This document shows positions 1 to 7,967 of a DNA stretch of 64,000 nt, one piece after another. Below the pieces are notes generated by a model. The model did no database searches. It was not told the origin of the DNA and was given only the letters and a program-made list of their open reading frames with translations. The translations under genes and the position numbers were made by a program. The stretch comes from Rikenellaceae bacterium (GTDB lineage Bacteria > Bacteroidota > Bacteroidia > Bacteroidales > Rikenellaceae): the NCBI GenBank assembly GCA_015059785.1, contig SUZS01000005.1:1-64000 (forward strand). Direction: 5' to 3'. Within the stretch, counting starts at the first letter, position 1; each line of letters begins with the position of its first letter.

Positions 1-1711
1 TGCCGTCAGCGATAAGGCGGTCGGAGTATCCGTCGCCCATAAGTACAACATCAATACCACTACCCTCTGTAGCCTTTTGCAGCTGTTTGGTCTGACCATC
101 TTTGGAGTAATCGGTGCTAGTATAGTCAGATGAAGAGATTGCCTTCTCAACAGCATTCTCAATATCTGTGGCAGAGATAGATGTGCTAAAGGCGGTGCTG
201 TAAATCAGCTTTCTATCCTCGCCAAAGATAGTCACAGCAGGCAGATATGCAGTCGGATAGTAGCCGTAATTTGGTCGGATAGTATTACCCTTGCTTGTCA
301 GCTGAGGGTATGTCTTCCATGGGAAGAACTCATATCCACCCTCTAACTCGTAGCTGTTATAGAAGTGTTCGGTAGTCCACGCAACCACCTCAAGGCCTAC
401 TTTAGAGTAGGTGTAGTACAGCTCGTATATTGTACCGAATAGGTCGTTTAGACAGTTCTCGTTCCAGCCATAGAAGATAACAACCTTCTTATCCTTCCAT
501 ATGCTCTCGGAGTCTATCGTGCCACCCGCAGTGTCTGTAATGCTAAACTGAGGGAATGGGATGTCAGAGTAGTTGAACTTAAGGCTGTTGCTACTCAAGA
601 TATCGCCCCACAGATACTGCCAATTCTTATGTTTTATAACACTCTGAGGTACATCGCCAGAGAGCTTGTTGAAGCCTAAATTAAGGTATGTACAGCTCTC
701 CATAAGTACAGAGAGTGACTGAGGAAGCGTACCTACAAGGTTGTTTCCTGCAAGCTCAATGCTTGTCACTAATCCCTCGCTGTTGCACTTAATGCCCTGC
801 CAAGTAGATACCGGCTCGGTACTACACCAATTTGTGTTGATAGTCCAATTGTCGCCACCCGTCGCCTTGTAAAGGTCAATAAGGGCGTTGCGCTGAAGGG
901 TAATAACCGGAGAGGTGTAGTCAAGATTTGCCATCGGCAGAATGTGGTTGCGCTGGATGTTAATAGCCTTCAGTGTAGGCTTTACAATCTTCTCTCCATC
1001 TGCGCAGTGTAGTGTCACGGTAATACCCTTACTAAACTTCTGCGGTGCAAGGGCAAAGTGGAAGGTCTTTGGTATCTCTGTCAGCTGAACACCATCTTCA
1101 CAGTCAATGGTAATCTCTGTAGAACCTTGTTTGAAGTCAATACCCAGGCTCTGAAGGTCAACAGTAGCAGCACCAGCTACAACCTCGTTATTGTTTCCCT
1201 TGATTGTAATACTCTTGATAATCTTGTCGCCAGAGAGTGAGAGACGCAGAAAGCCAAATATGTTTCTAAACCAAACATTGTACCCCTCAGTCACTCCAAC
1301 CATAATGTTGTCGCCAACTCCATAGCTATTAGTAGCATAGGTCTGATATGCAGGAATTGTCAGGTTCAGAGCGCTATCTGTGAGTGTGTAGCCCTCATTG
1401 TATGGGTAGACGGCAACAATGCGCTTCGTGGTCTCAGTGCTGGCATTACCTTGATTTACAAGGTGTCCAGATGTTGAACCAGTTACTCCTGAATACTTCC
1501 AGCATTCATTTATATAAGAGCGGTAAAATACTGATACTTCGTCATCTGCTGTCCAAACAGTTTGACCGTATTCATTAAGCTGTATTCGGGAATCCTCCTC
1601 AAAAGATACCTCAATAGAATTTGGAGCAAGTGGAGCAACCTGCTCGGTAAACTCTGCAGTACAAGCGGTAAGCAGAGTTGTGATAATTGAAATAAATAGA
1701 ACTCTTCTCAT
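1..1711 (-). CDS. Multidomain M64-peptidase-like lipoprotein, N-terminal part (runs off window)
   Basis: An open frame from ATG at 1711 to the window edge gives about 570 residues with no stop; I translated it by hand. It starts with a lipoprotein signal ending in LLTAC (Cys17). A fimbrillin-like beta region follows (about 30-230), then a leucine-rich-repeat stretch (about 270-370, containing ALIDLYKATGGDNW), then a thioredoxin-like domain (about 374-505, KVVIFYGWNENC, a single Cys instead of CxxC). The last visible residues, VVLMGDGYSDRL, match the start of the M64 (IgA peptidase) family; its zinc ligands would lie outside the window. It starts 2 nt after the stop of the 42-residue ORF upstream, so the two are probably translated together. 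The M64 assignment rests on a short motif; the other domains are by resemblance. Confidence 0.75.
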   Translation of the reverse strand, partial: MRRVLFISIITTLLTACTAEFTEQVAPLAPNSIEVSFEEDSRIQLNEYGQTVWTADDEVSVFYRSYINECWKYSGVTGSTSGHLVNQGNASTETTKRIVAVYPYNEGYTLTDSALNLTIPAYQTYATNSYGVGDNIMVGVTEGYNVWFRNIFGFLRLSLSGDKIIKSITIKGNNNEVVAGAATVDLQSLGIDFKQGSTEITIDCEDGVQLTEIPKTFHFALAPQKFSKGITVTLHCADGEKIVKPTLKAINIQRNHILPMANLDYTSPVITLQRNALIDLYKATGGDNWTINTNWCSTEPVSTWQGIKCNSEGLVTSIELAGNNLVGTLPQSLSVLMESCTYLNLGFNKLSGDVPQSVIKHKNWQYLWGDILSSNSLKFNYSDIPFPQFSITDTAGGTIDSESIWKDKKVVIFYGWNENCLNDLFGTIYELYYTYSKVGLEVVAWTTEHFYNSYELEGGYEFFPWKTYPQLTSKGNTIRPNYGYYPTAYLPAVTIFGEDRKLIYSTAFSTSISATDIENAVEKAISSSDYTSTDYSKDGQTKQLQKATEGSGIDVVLMGDGYSDRLIADG

Positions 1712-1713
1712 AA

Positions 1714-1842
1714 CTACCAATCTTGTTCAGGGTCATACTCAGGATTCTCAAGGCTTAAGGCAAAACCACTCTCTATGGAGACGGCATAGAGTGTGAGTTT
1801 AGGAGTTGAATACTCCGATTTTTTAGGATTTTTATAGCTCAT
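1714..1842 (-). CDS. Small 42-residue protein upstream of the M64-like lipoprotein
   Basis: ATG at 1842, stop TAG at 1714-1716, two bases before the ATG of the large lipoprotein. The product begins MSYKNPKKSEYSTPKL and ends in an acidic, aromatic tail (NPEYDPEQDW). It has no signal peptide and no membrane segment. Short proteins with a Y-TP-x-L start and an acidic tail sit just upstream of exported lipoproteins in many Bacteroidota, in my recollection; their function is unknown to me. A TACCTTTG promoter box lies 26 bases upstream on the same strand. A longer frame could start at 1938, but it would cover the promoter and overlap the divergent gene, so I prefer 1842. Confidence 0.6.
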   Translation of the reverse strand: MSYKNPKKSEYSTPKLTLYAVSIESGFALSLENPEYDPEQDW

Positions 1843-1856
1843 AACCGAAAAATTAT

Positions 1857-1864
1857 TATCTTTG
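1857..1864 (+). promoter_or_regulatory. Predicted -7 box for the rhamnosidase-like gene
   Basis: TATCTTTG fits the Bacteroidota TAnnTTTG box and lies 31 bases before the ATG at 1896. It sits back to back with a minus-strand box at 1868-1875. Confidence 0.6.
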
Positions 1865-1867
1865 TGA

Positions 1868-1875
1868 CAAAGGTA
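1868..1875 (-). promoter_or_regulatory. Predicted -7 box for the small protein/M64-like operon
   Basis: Read on the minus strand this is TACCTTTG (TAnnTTTG), 25 bases before the ATG at 1842. Only 3 bp separate it from the plus-strand box, so two polymerases could not occupy both at once. Confidence 0.6.
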
Positions 1876-1895
1876 CATATTATTTAGTAAATAAA

Positions 1896-4139
1896 ATGAA
1901 AAATCTCTGGAAATTATCTCTTTTAGCCCTCGTGACACTCTTTTGCTCTTGTGGCAAGGAGGCTCAAATTATTACAGCCGTTGAGCCTACAGCCGACGGA
2001 GAGTGGCAGTGCTTTCGTAAGGAGTTCTGTCTAATTAGTGGTAGTGGCGTTTCGCTCAAGATTGCTGCCGATACAAAGTATTGGCTATATGTCAATGGCG
2101 AGCTTGTTGTGCGTGAGGGTGGACTCAAGCGAGGACCTAATCCTACGGATAGCTATTGCGATGTTTTTCAGGATGTGCCAAACCTCAAGTGTGGCCGAAA
2201 TAGAGTTGCAGTACTTGTTCAATACTATGGTCGTAACTCGTTCAGCCACAAGCCAACGGCTCAGCCAGGACTCTGGTTTGAGATGGACTGCGCACTGGGT
2301 AAGGTTGTAAGTGATAAGAGCTGGAAGGCTACCCGCTACGATGCATTTTGGGCACCAGTGGATGAAAATCCAAAGGGTCCAAAGCAGTATCGCCTTGCAG
2401 GTGCAAATGTGGGCTACGATGCTCGCAAGGCTGTAGATTTTGCCTCAGCGGACTTTGATGACAGCGTGTGGAGCGATGCTGTAGAGGTCTCAAGAGAGGC
2501 TGCAGAGTGGGGCGATTTTGTTGATAGGCCAATACCTCAGTGGCGTTGGAGTGAGCTGCGGGAGTATCAGGGTCAGACAATCAATAGTGAGGGTGCGATT
2601 GAGTGTGCACTGCCATATAATGCTCATGTAACGCCTTATATTCGCCTCAAGGCTAATGGTGGCGAGAAGATTGTTTTTTGCACAGACGACTACTGGATTG
2701 GCGAGGCTCGTAGCTTTAAGACTGAGTATATCGCTAAATCTGGAGAGCAGGAGTTTGAAACCCCTATATGGGCAAATGGACACTCGGTGTTATACTATGT
2801 GCCTCAGGGGGTTGAAGTGCTTGAGTTAAAGTATCGCGAGAGCGGGTATGATAGCGACTTTGTCGGCTCTTTTGAGTGTGACAATGAGTTTTGTAACAAG
2901 CTGTGGCAGAAGGCGGCAAGAACGCTCTATGTCACTATGCGAGACAACTATATGGACTGCCCTGACCGTGAGCGTGCACAGTGGTGGGGAGATGCCGTAG
3001 TGGAGCTTGGTGAGGTGGGCTATCTCTTTGATGAGCGTGCGCACCTTCTTACCCGCAAGGCTATACTGGAGCTGATGAACTGGCAGCAACCAAATGGAGT
3101 TATCGCTTCGCCAGTGCCGGGGTGGTATAAGAGCGAGCTTCCGTGTCAGATGCTTGCAAGTGTAGGTTACTACGGTTTTCAGACCTACTATATGCTTACG
3201 GGAGATAGTCAGACCATTGCCGATATCTACCCTCGCGTGCGCAAGTATCTATTTGAGGTGTGGGAGCCTCAGAATAGCGGACTTGTCAAGACTCGCCGTG
3301 GCGGTTGGTACTGGGGTGACTGGGGTAAGAATATTGACAAGCCTGCCCTGCAACAGTGTTGGTATGCACTTGCTCTCAAGGGCTTTGCTCAGATGGCACG
3401 AACAACAGGTCACAGAAGCGATGCGATGATGGCGGAGCAGATATATGACAAGCTGCGCTATTCGTTCAATAGCTCATACTGGAATGAGGAGCTACAGCAC
3501 TACAAGTCAGCTGGTTATAAGGATGTGCCAGATGATAGAGTGCAGGCAATGGCTCTTCTTGCAGGTTTAGTGCCTCAAGAGAGATATGAGACTATGCGTC
3601 AGTTCTTTGCCACATACTACAACGCAAGCCCATATATGGAGAAGTATGTGCTTGAGGCTCTGTGCATTATGGGTTACTATGAGGATGCACTCAAGCGTAT
3701 GGAACAGCGTTTTGGCACTATGGTTGCTGCACCTCACACAACCCTTTGGGAGGGCTGGGAGTATACTGGCGGCAAGGGTATGAAATATAAGAGCGGAAAT
3801 GGCACATATAACCACGCTTGGAGTGGCGGTGGACTTACTATCCTCTCGCAATATATTGCCGGTATAGAGCCTCTAAAGCCTCAATTTGAGCAGTTTAGAG
3901 TCTGTCCTAACCTCGCTACACTAAACCGTGTCAAGTGTGTTGTGCCAACGGTATTTGGTAATATCAGTATGGATGCTCAAAAGGTTGATAACTCTCTCAA
4001 TATAACCTTAACCGTTCCTGCGGGTACTACGGCTCAAGTGGTTGCTCCTCAGGGGTATACTACTCTTACTTGCAGCGGTAATATAGGTTCAGAGCTCACA
4101 CTATCTCAAGGTCAATATTGTATAACAGCAACAAAATAG
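1896..4139 (+). CDS. Alpha-L-rhamnosidase-like (GH78) lipoprotein
   Basis: 747 residues. The signal peptide ends in LFCSCG, so it is probably lipid-anchored. The N-terminal part (about 30-200) is a beta-sandwich that resembles GH78 N-terminal domains (WLYVNGE, GRNRVAVLVQYYG). The (alpha/alpha)6 catalytic region holds the family signature MDCPDRERAQWWGDAV near residue 352. The C-terminal sandwich (GIEPLKPQFEQFRVCPNL) is like the rhamnosidase C domain. GH78 enzymes release L-rhamnose from plant and microbial glycans. It is a single gene with its own promoter, followed after 3 nt by a phosphatase gene and with no SusC/D pair beside it, so its natural substrate is open. Family level is fairly sure; exact specificity is not. 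Confidence 0.8.
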   Translation: MKNLWKLSLLALVTLFCSCGKEAQIITAVEPTADGEWQCFRKEFCLISGSGVSLKIAADTKYWLYVNGELVVREGGLKRGPNPTDSYCDVFQDVPNLKCGRNRVAVLVQYYGRNSFSHKPTAQPGLWFEMDCALGKVVSDKSWKATRYDAFWAPVDENPKGPKQYRLAGANVGYDARKAVDFASADFDDSVWSDAVEVSREAAEWGDFVDRPIPQWRWSELREYQGQTINSEGAIECALPYNAHVTPYIRLKANGGEKIVFCTDDYWIGEARSFKTEYIAKSGEQEFETPIWANGHSVLYYVPQGVEVLELKYRESGYDSDFVGSFECDNEFCNKLWQKAARTLYVTMRDNYMDCPDRERAQWWGDAVVELGEVGYLFDERAHLLTRKAILELMNWQQPNGVIASPVPGWYKSELPCQMLASVGYYGFQTYYMLTGDSQTIADIYPRVRKYLFEVWEPQNSGLVKTRRGGWYWGDWGKNIDKPALQQCWYALALKGFAQMARTTGHRSDAMMAEQIYDKLRYSFNSSYWNEELQHYKSAGYKDVPDDRVQAMALLAGLVPQERYETMRQFFATYYNASPYMEKYVLEALCIMGYYEDALKRMEQRFGTMVAAPHTTLWEGWEYTGGKGMKYKSGNGTYNHAWSGGGLTILSQYIAGIEPLKPQFEQFRVCPNLATLNRVKCVVPTVFGNISMDAQKVDNSLNITLTVPAGTTAQVVAPQGYTTLTCSGNIGSELTLSQGQYCITATK

Positions 4140-4142
4140 ACG

Positions 4143-4619
4143 ATGACAAAACGCATACTTTTTGTCTGCCTCGGAAATATATGTCGCTCCCCTGCGGCAA
4201 ATGGAATACTGGAGCAGATGGTCTCTCAGAGAGGTCTGCAAGAGAAGATTGAGGTTGACTCAGCGGGAACATATCCAGGTCACAGAGGTAATCTGCCCGA
4301 CCCTCGAATGCGCAGAGCAGCTTTGGAGCGTGGCTATAACCTCACGCACAGGGCAAGGACCATAAGTGAGGAGGACTTCTACGACTTTGATATGATAATT
4401 GTGATGGACGACAGTAACTATGAGCGAGTGAGTCGTCTGGCACCAGAACGCAAATATCTCGACAAGCTCTATCGTATGGCGGAGTTTATGACAGATTACC
4501 CAGACTACACTTATGTCCCTGACCCATACTATGAGGGTGTAGAGGGTTTCTACTTGGTACTCAATATGTTAGAGAATGGTTGTCGGGTACTGCTTGATAA
4601 GTTAGAGTCAGAGATATAG
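4143..4619 (+). CDS. Low-molecular-weight protein tyrosine phosphatase
   Basis: 158 residues, the usual size of the family. The catalytic loop is near the N terminus (FVCLGNICRSP, residues about 7-17; CX5R with the nucleophile Cys and Arg). The general-acid loop appears as DPYYEG near residue 120. It begins 3 nt after the rhamnosidase stop, so the two are probably cotranscribed. These cytoplasmic enzymes remove phosphate from phosphotyrosine or act in arsenate reduction; here no arsenic genes are nearby, so a protein phosphatase role is more likely, with unknown target. Confidence 0.92.
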   Translation: MTKRILFVCLGNICRSPAANGILEQMVSQRGLQEKIEVDSAGTYPGHRGNLPDPRMRRAALERGYNLTHRARTISEEDFYDFDMIIVMDDSNYERVSRLAPERKYLDKLYRMAEFMTDYPDYTYVPDPYYEGVEGFYLVLNMLENGCRVLLDKLESEI

Positions 4620-4671
4620 TGCAAAGAGTAATCAATTTGGGGTATCGGCATATCGTTTGATGAAAAATTTA

Positions 4672-4679
4672 TATCTTTG
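4672..4679 (+). promoter_or_regulatory. Predicted -7 box
   Basis: TATCTTTG, 22 bases before the ATG at 4702, fits TAnnTTTG. It should drive the thioredoxin-like/barrel pair. No clear TTTG element stands at the usual distance. Confidence 0.55.
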
Positions 4680-4701
4680 CGCTCAGTAGAGAACTAAAAC
4701 T

Positions 4702-5247
4702 ATGTTGAAAAAAGTATTTACACTATCAATTTTGGCAGCGCTAACCCTCTCGGTATCAGCAGAGGAGAATGTCGAGCCAGTACAAGCTCAGTTGCCACAC
4801 AAGGTGTGCAATGTGACAATAAAGACCCTCAAGGGCGAGGTGGCTCAGCTCCCCTACTTTGGAGAGAAGAATCTGTTTATGTTCTACATCGACCCTGACA
4901 CTGGTCTTACGGGTAACAAGAACTACAAGTACTCAGATATTCTTGAGGAGAAGGGTGTGACAAGTGGCCCTAATATGTATGGCTTTGGTGTGCTGAACCT
5001 CAAAGATACCCCTCTGCCAAAGAGTATCGTGCGCAATATGGCTCGTCGTCGAACAGCTAAGAATAACGGCTTTGTGATGGATGACTCAAACCACACTATC
5101 CGTGACGCGTGGCAGCTGGGTGACTGCAACGGTAAGTTCTGCTTTATGATTGTCACAAAAGAGGGCGAGCTGGTCTTCTTCCAGAAGGAGGAGATGGACA
5201 AGCAGGCTCAAGTAGAGTTTTTAGAGTGGGTTGAGCAGTATAGGTAA
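4702..5247 (+). CDS. Exported thioredoxin-like (YtfJ-type?) protein
   Basis: 181 residues with a cleavable signal peptide (about 1-20, ending in LSVSAEE). The body has features of a thioredoxin-like fold: a beta strand NLFMFYIDPDTG where an active-site strand would be, and NGKFCFMIVTKEGELVFF followed by a C-terminal helix. No CxxC is present, so redox catalysis is doubtful. The layout recalls YtfJ-family periplasmic proteins, but I recognise it only by resemblance. Its stop overlaps the next start (TAATG), so it is translationally coupled to the outer-membrane barrel gene and may work with it. Confidence 0.6.
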   Translation: MLKKVFTLSILAALTLSVSAEENVEPVQAQLPHKVCNVTIKTLKGEVAQLPYFGEKNLFMFYIDPDTGLTGNKNYKYSDILEEKGVTSGPNMYGFGVLNLKDTPLPKSIVRNMARRRTAKNNGFVMDDSNHTIRDAWQLGDCNGKFCFMIVTKEGELVFFQKEEMDKQAQVEFLEWVEQYR

Positions 5248-6464
5248 TGTTACTTAGGCGTATTGCCATATCGCTCATTGCGACACTTGTTATAAGTGTT
5301 GCTTATGCTCAAGAGCATAGCATCCTTGCCAATGGCAGGGATACTATTTCTTATAGGTATACACCCATAACCCAACCTCAGGCAAAGCAGAGTGGATGGC
5401 GCAAGGTCTACAACTACTTTCAGCAGAGCTCTACAGACAAAACAGCTACAAAAAAGTTTGATATATCAGTAGTGGGAGCACCAACATACTCGTCAACAAC
5501 GGGGCTTGGTCTTGGTGTTATGGCGGCAGGGCTCTATCGCGTAGATAGAACTAATCTACAAGTGCCACCATCAACAATCTCGCTCTTTGCCAGAGCAACT
5601 CTCAAGGGTATCTACAATGTGGGCATTGAGGGTATCAACATATTTAAGGACAATAGTGATAGGATTAACTATCGTGTTGCCTTTGTCAGTCAGCCGACAA
5701 TGTTCTGGGGACTTGGGTATGATGCGGCAATCAGTAATACCCCCATAAAGTACACCTCAAACAGCGAGCAGGTAGAGTTGTCGTACTATCATCGTATCTA
5801 TCGTAACCTCTATATAGGTACGAAGTTAAACTTTGACTATATCTACACAAGAAAGCGCGACAGAGAGCTTGTAGCTCCCCTTATCGGTGGTGGTAAGAAT
5901 GAGTCTCTGACTACGGGACTCTCGCTGCTGCTTGAGTATGATAGCCGCGACTTTATCCCAAATCCATATCGGGGTGTATACATCTCGGTGCAGGGTATGA
6001 TTCGCCCAAAGGCGTTGTCAAATACTCAGACAAACAGCTGGAGGATTACAGGTACGGCATCGTACTATCAGAAGCTGTGGAGAGGTGGTCTGCTTGCAAT
6101 GGACCTCTATGTGGAGAGTAACAGCAGTGGCACACCGTGGCAGTTGTATGCCCGTATGGGTAGCAAGTATCGTATGCGTGGCTACTATGAGGGTCGATTT
6201 ACGGACCGCAATATGGTGACAGCTCAAGCGGAGCTTCGTCAGAGAGTATGGCGGCGCATAGGTGTTGCCGTTTGGGGCGGTGCGGGCAACTGTTTCAGTA
6301 GTTGGGATAACTATCAGTGGAGCCATACCCTACCCAATTATGGTATTGGAGTTCGTTGGGAGTTCAAGAAGAGGGTCAATGTGCGCTTTGACTACGGCTT
6401 TGGCAGTAGGGTCAATGGTAGGCTTATCAATGGCTTCCAGGTACTGCTCAACGAGGCGTTTTAG
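5247..6464 (+). CDS. BamA/TamA-like outer-membrane beta-barrel protein
   Basis: 405 residues. A signal peptide (about 1-21, ending AYAQ) leads into a barrel of the Omp85/surface-antigen type: repeated amphipathic strands, LLEYDSRDFIPNPYRG (the typical start of the C-terminal half), RMRGYYEGRF and a terminal Phe (LLNEAF). It is too short to carry a POTRA array, so it is a stand-alone barrel rather than BamA itself. Such proteins in Bacteroidota are of unknown function; a role in lipid or protein transfer is only a guess. It is coupled to the preceding gene by a TAATG overlap and is followed by a strong hairpin. Confidence 0.8.
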   Translation: MLLRRIAISLIATLVISVAYAQEHSILANGRDTISYRYTPITQPQAKQSGWRKVYNYFQQSSTDKTATKKFDISVVGAPTYSSTTGLGLGVMAAGLYRVDRTNLQVPPSTISLFARATLKGIYNVGIEGINIFKDNSDRINYRVAFVSQPTMFWGLGYDAAISNTPIKYTSNSEQVELSYYHRIYRNLYIGTKLNFDYIYTRKRDRELVAPLIGGGKNESLTTGLSLLLEYDSRDFIPNPYRGVYISVQGMIRPKALSNTQTNSWRITGTASYYQKLWRGGLLAMDLYVESNSSGTPWQLYARMGSKYRMRGYYEGRFTDRNMVTAQAELRQRVWRRIGVAVWGGAGNCFSSWDNYQWSHTLPNYGIGVRWEFKKRVNVRFDYGFGSRVNGRLINGFQVLLNEAF

Positions 6465-6474
6465 CGGATAGACA

Positions 6475-6508
6475 ATAAAGGCTGTCTTCAGTAGAAAACA
6501 GCCTTTAT
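6475..6508. terminator. Bidirectional terminator
   Basis: A perfect 11-bp stem (ATAAAGGCTGT paired with ACAGCCTTTAT, 12-base loop) stands between the plus-strand barrel gene and the minus-strand histone gene. Its A/T ends make it usable in both directions. Confidence 0.7.
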
Positions 6509-6525
6509 CTCTGGATGTCAGACGC

Positions 6526-6702
6526 CTATTTCTTAGCCTCCTCAACAGAAACCTTGCGGAACTCCTTAAGGAGCTTGCCAAGCTCAAGAGCAGCCTTACG
6601 AGCGCGTGTGCCTGCAGCCTTGTTGCCCTTCTCAACCTGAGCAGCAGCGTTTACCTGGAAATCAGCAATCTGTGCATTGATCTTCTCTACTAATTCTTTC
6701 AT
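6526..6702 (-). CDS. Hc1-like histone H1 protein
   Basis: 58 residues, not a long open frame, found by translating 6702-6526 on the minus strand. It begins MKELVEKINAQIADF and ends FRKVSVEEAKK, with the core KGNKAAGTRARKAALELG. This is the small, Lys/Ala-rich Hc1 family present in most Bacteroidota, thought to bind DNA and organise the nucleoid. Charge pattern: an acidic/hydrophobic N-terminal helix then a basic core. It has its own consensus promoter at 6741-6772 and faces a bidirectional terminator, so it is monocistronic. Confidence 0.9.
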   Translation of the reverse strand: MKELVEKINAQIADFQVNAAAQVEKGNKAAGTRARKAALELGKLLKEFRKVSVEEAKK

Positions 6703-6740
6703 AATTTTAAGTTTTTATTAAATAAAACGGTTTGTTTACA

Positions 6741-6772
6741 CAAATGTAAAAACTGTTTCGCAATTATGCAAA
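6741..6772 (-). promoter_or_regulatory. Consensus promoter of the Hc1-like gene
   Basis: On the minus strand TTTG (6769-6772), 20 bases, then TACATTTG (6741-6748): a complete Bacteroidota -33/-7 pair, 38 bases upstream of the ATG. Confidence 0.75.
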
Positions 6773-6869
6773 TATTTCAGCAACAAATTTAAGTATTTAA
6801 CTCAAAATAACCTTTTTACAGTATCAATACGGTATATTTTTTGACTCAAGCTGGGTAAATTCTCTAATT

Positions 6870-7967
6870 ATGAGGTCAGTATATATATCTATGGTACTTG
6901 CGCTTGTCGCCCTATCCTGCAAGGAGCAGAGCAACAGGGCTTCGGGCGAGCAGATGAGTGTAGAGACAGCTACGGTGGTAAGGGATAGCGTTGTGGCAAA
7001 GAGGGTCTTTATCGCTACCCTACAGCCTAACTATGCGGCTGTTATTCAGCCCAGAGTCAGTGGCTATCTATCGGCAAAGATGTTTAGTAACGGTATGCCC
7101 GTAAAGCGGGGGCAGGTTATCTTTCGCATTGACGACCGTCAGCAAATAGCCAATATGCTTGCCGCAAAGGCTGACTTTGAGACGGCAAAGGCCAACGCTA
7201 TTGAGGCTCAGAATAACTACAACAGAGCTGTGCCCCTTGTGGCTATAGATGCGATAAGTCAGGCGCAGTTTGACCAGTATAAGGCTCAATATGAGGCGGC
7301 AAAGGCATCTACTGCATCGGCAGAGCAGAGACTCAAAAATAGCGAGCTTGAGGTGGAGTATACCACCATTATTTCGCCCATAAATGGCGTTATTTCGGCA
7401 TCAGAGGCCTATGTGGGGGATTTTGTAGGCCCAGGGTCAAAGTTCGCTACACTGACTCGTATTGAGAATGTAGATACACTCTGTGTCGATATCGCAATAC
7501 CTATGGCTCAATATCTTGAGCTGTCAGGGCGTAGGTCGTTTACATACGACAACAAAAATCTACTCTCAGATATAACCCTGCAAATTGCAGACGGCTCGGT
7601 ATACCCCTACAAGGGTAGCTACAGCTATACCAAGAGCGCAGTGGCAGATAATGAGGGTACGATAGTAATTGTGGTGACATTTCCAAACCCCAACTACCTT
7701 CTCAAGTCGGGTCAGTTTGCTCGCGTGACAGCCAATGTAGGAGGCTACATAGAGCATCTGACAGTTCCCTCAAGTGCTGTAAGGCAAATTCAAGGAGTGG
7801 CATCAGTGTGGGTGATTACGGCAGACTCGGTGGCTGAGTATCGCCAAGTGGAGACGGTCAGCAACAACGGCAAGAGAGCGGCTGTAAAGGGTCTCAAAGC
7901 GGGCGAAAGGGTCGCTTTAGATGGCAACGCTAAATTAACTAACGGTCAAAAGGTTAAGGTGCTATGA
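6870..7967 (+). CDS. RND efflux periplasmic adaptor (membrane fusion protein)
   Basis: 365 residues, lipoprotein signal ending in LVALSC (Cys17). The order is typical of AcrA/MexA adaptors: a lipoyl-like half (PRVSGYLSAKMFSNGMPVKRGQVIFRID, read as two short blocks around residue 55), an alpha-helical hairpin rich in Ala (about 85-145), the second lipoyl half (ISPINGVISASEAYVGDFV), a beta-barrel, and a membrane-proximal domain at the C terminus (VSNNGKRAAVKGLKAGERV). It links pump and channel across the periplasm. It overlaps the pump gene by 4 nt (ATGA), marking an operon. No regulator gene lies next to it. Confidence 0.93.
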   Translation: MRSVYISMVLALVALSCKEQSNRASGEQMSVETATVVRDSVVAKRVFIATLQPNYAAVIQPRVSGYLSAKMFSNGMPVKRGQVIFRIDDRQQIANMLAAKADFETAKANAIEAQNNYNRAVPLVAIDAISQAQFDQYKAQYEAAKASTASAEQRLKNSELEVEYTTIISPINGVISASEAYVGDFVGPGSKFATLTRIENVDTLCVDIAIPMAQYLELSGRRSFTYDNKNLLSDITLQIADGSVYPYKGSYSYTKSAVADNEGTIVIVVTFPNPNYLLKSGQFARVTANVGGYIEHLTVPSSAVRQIQGVASVWVITADSVAEYRQVETVSNNGKRAAVKGLKAGERVALDGNAKLTNGQKVKVL

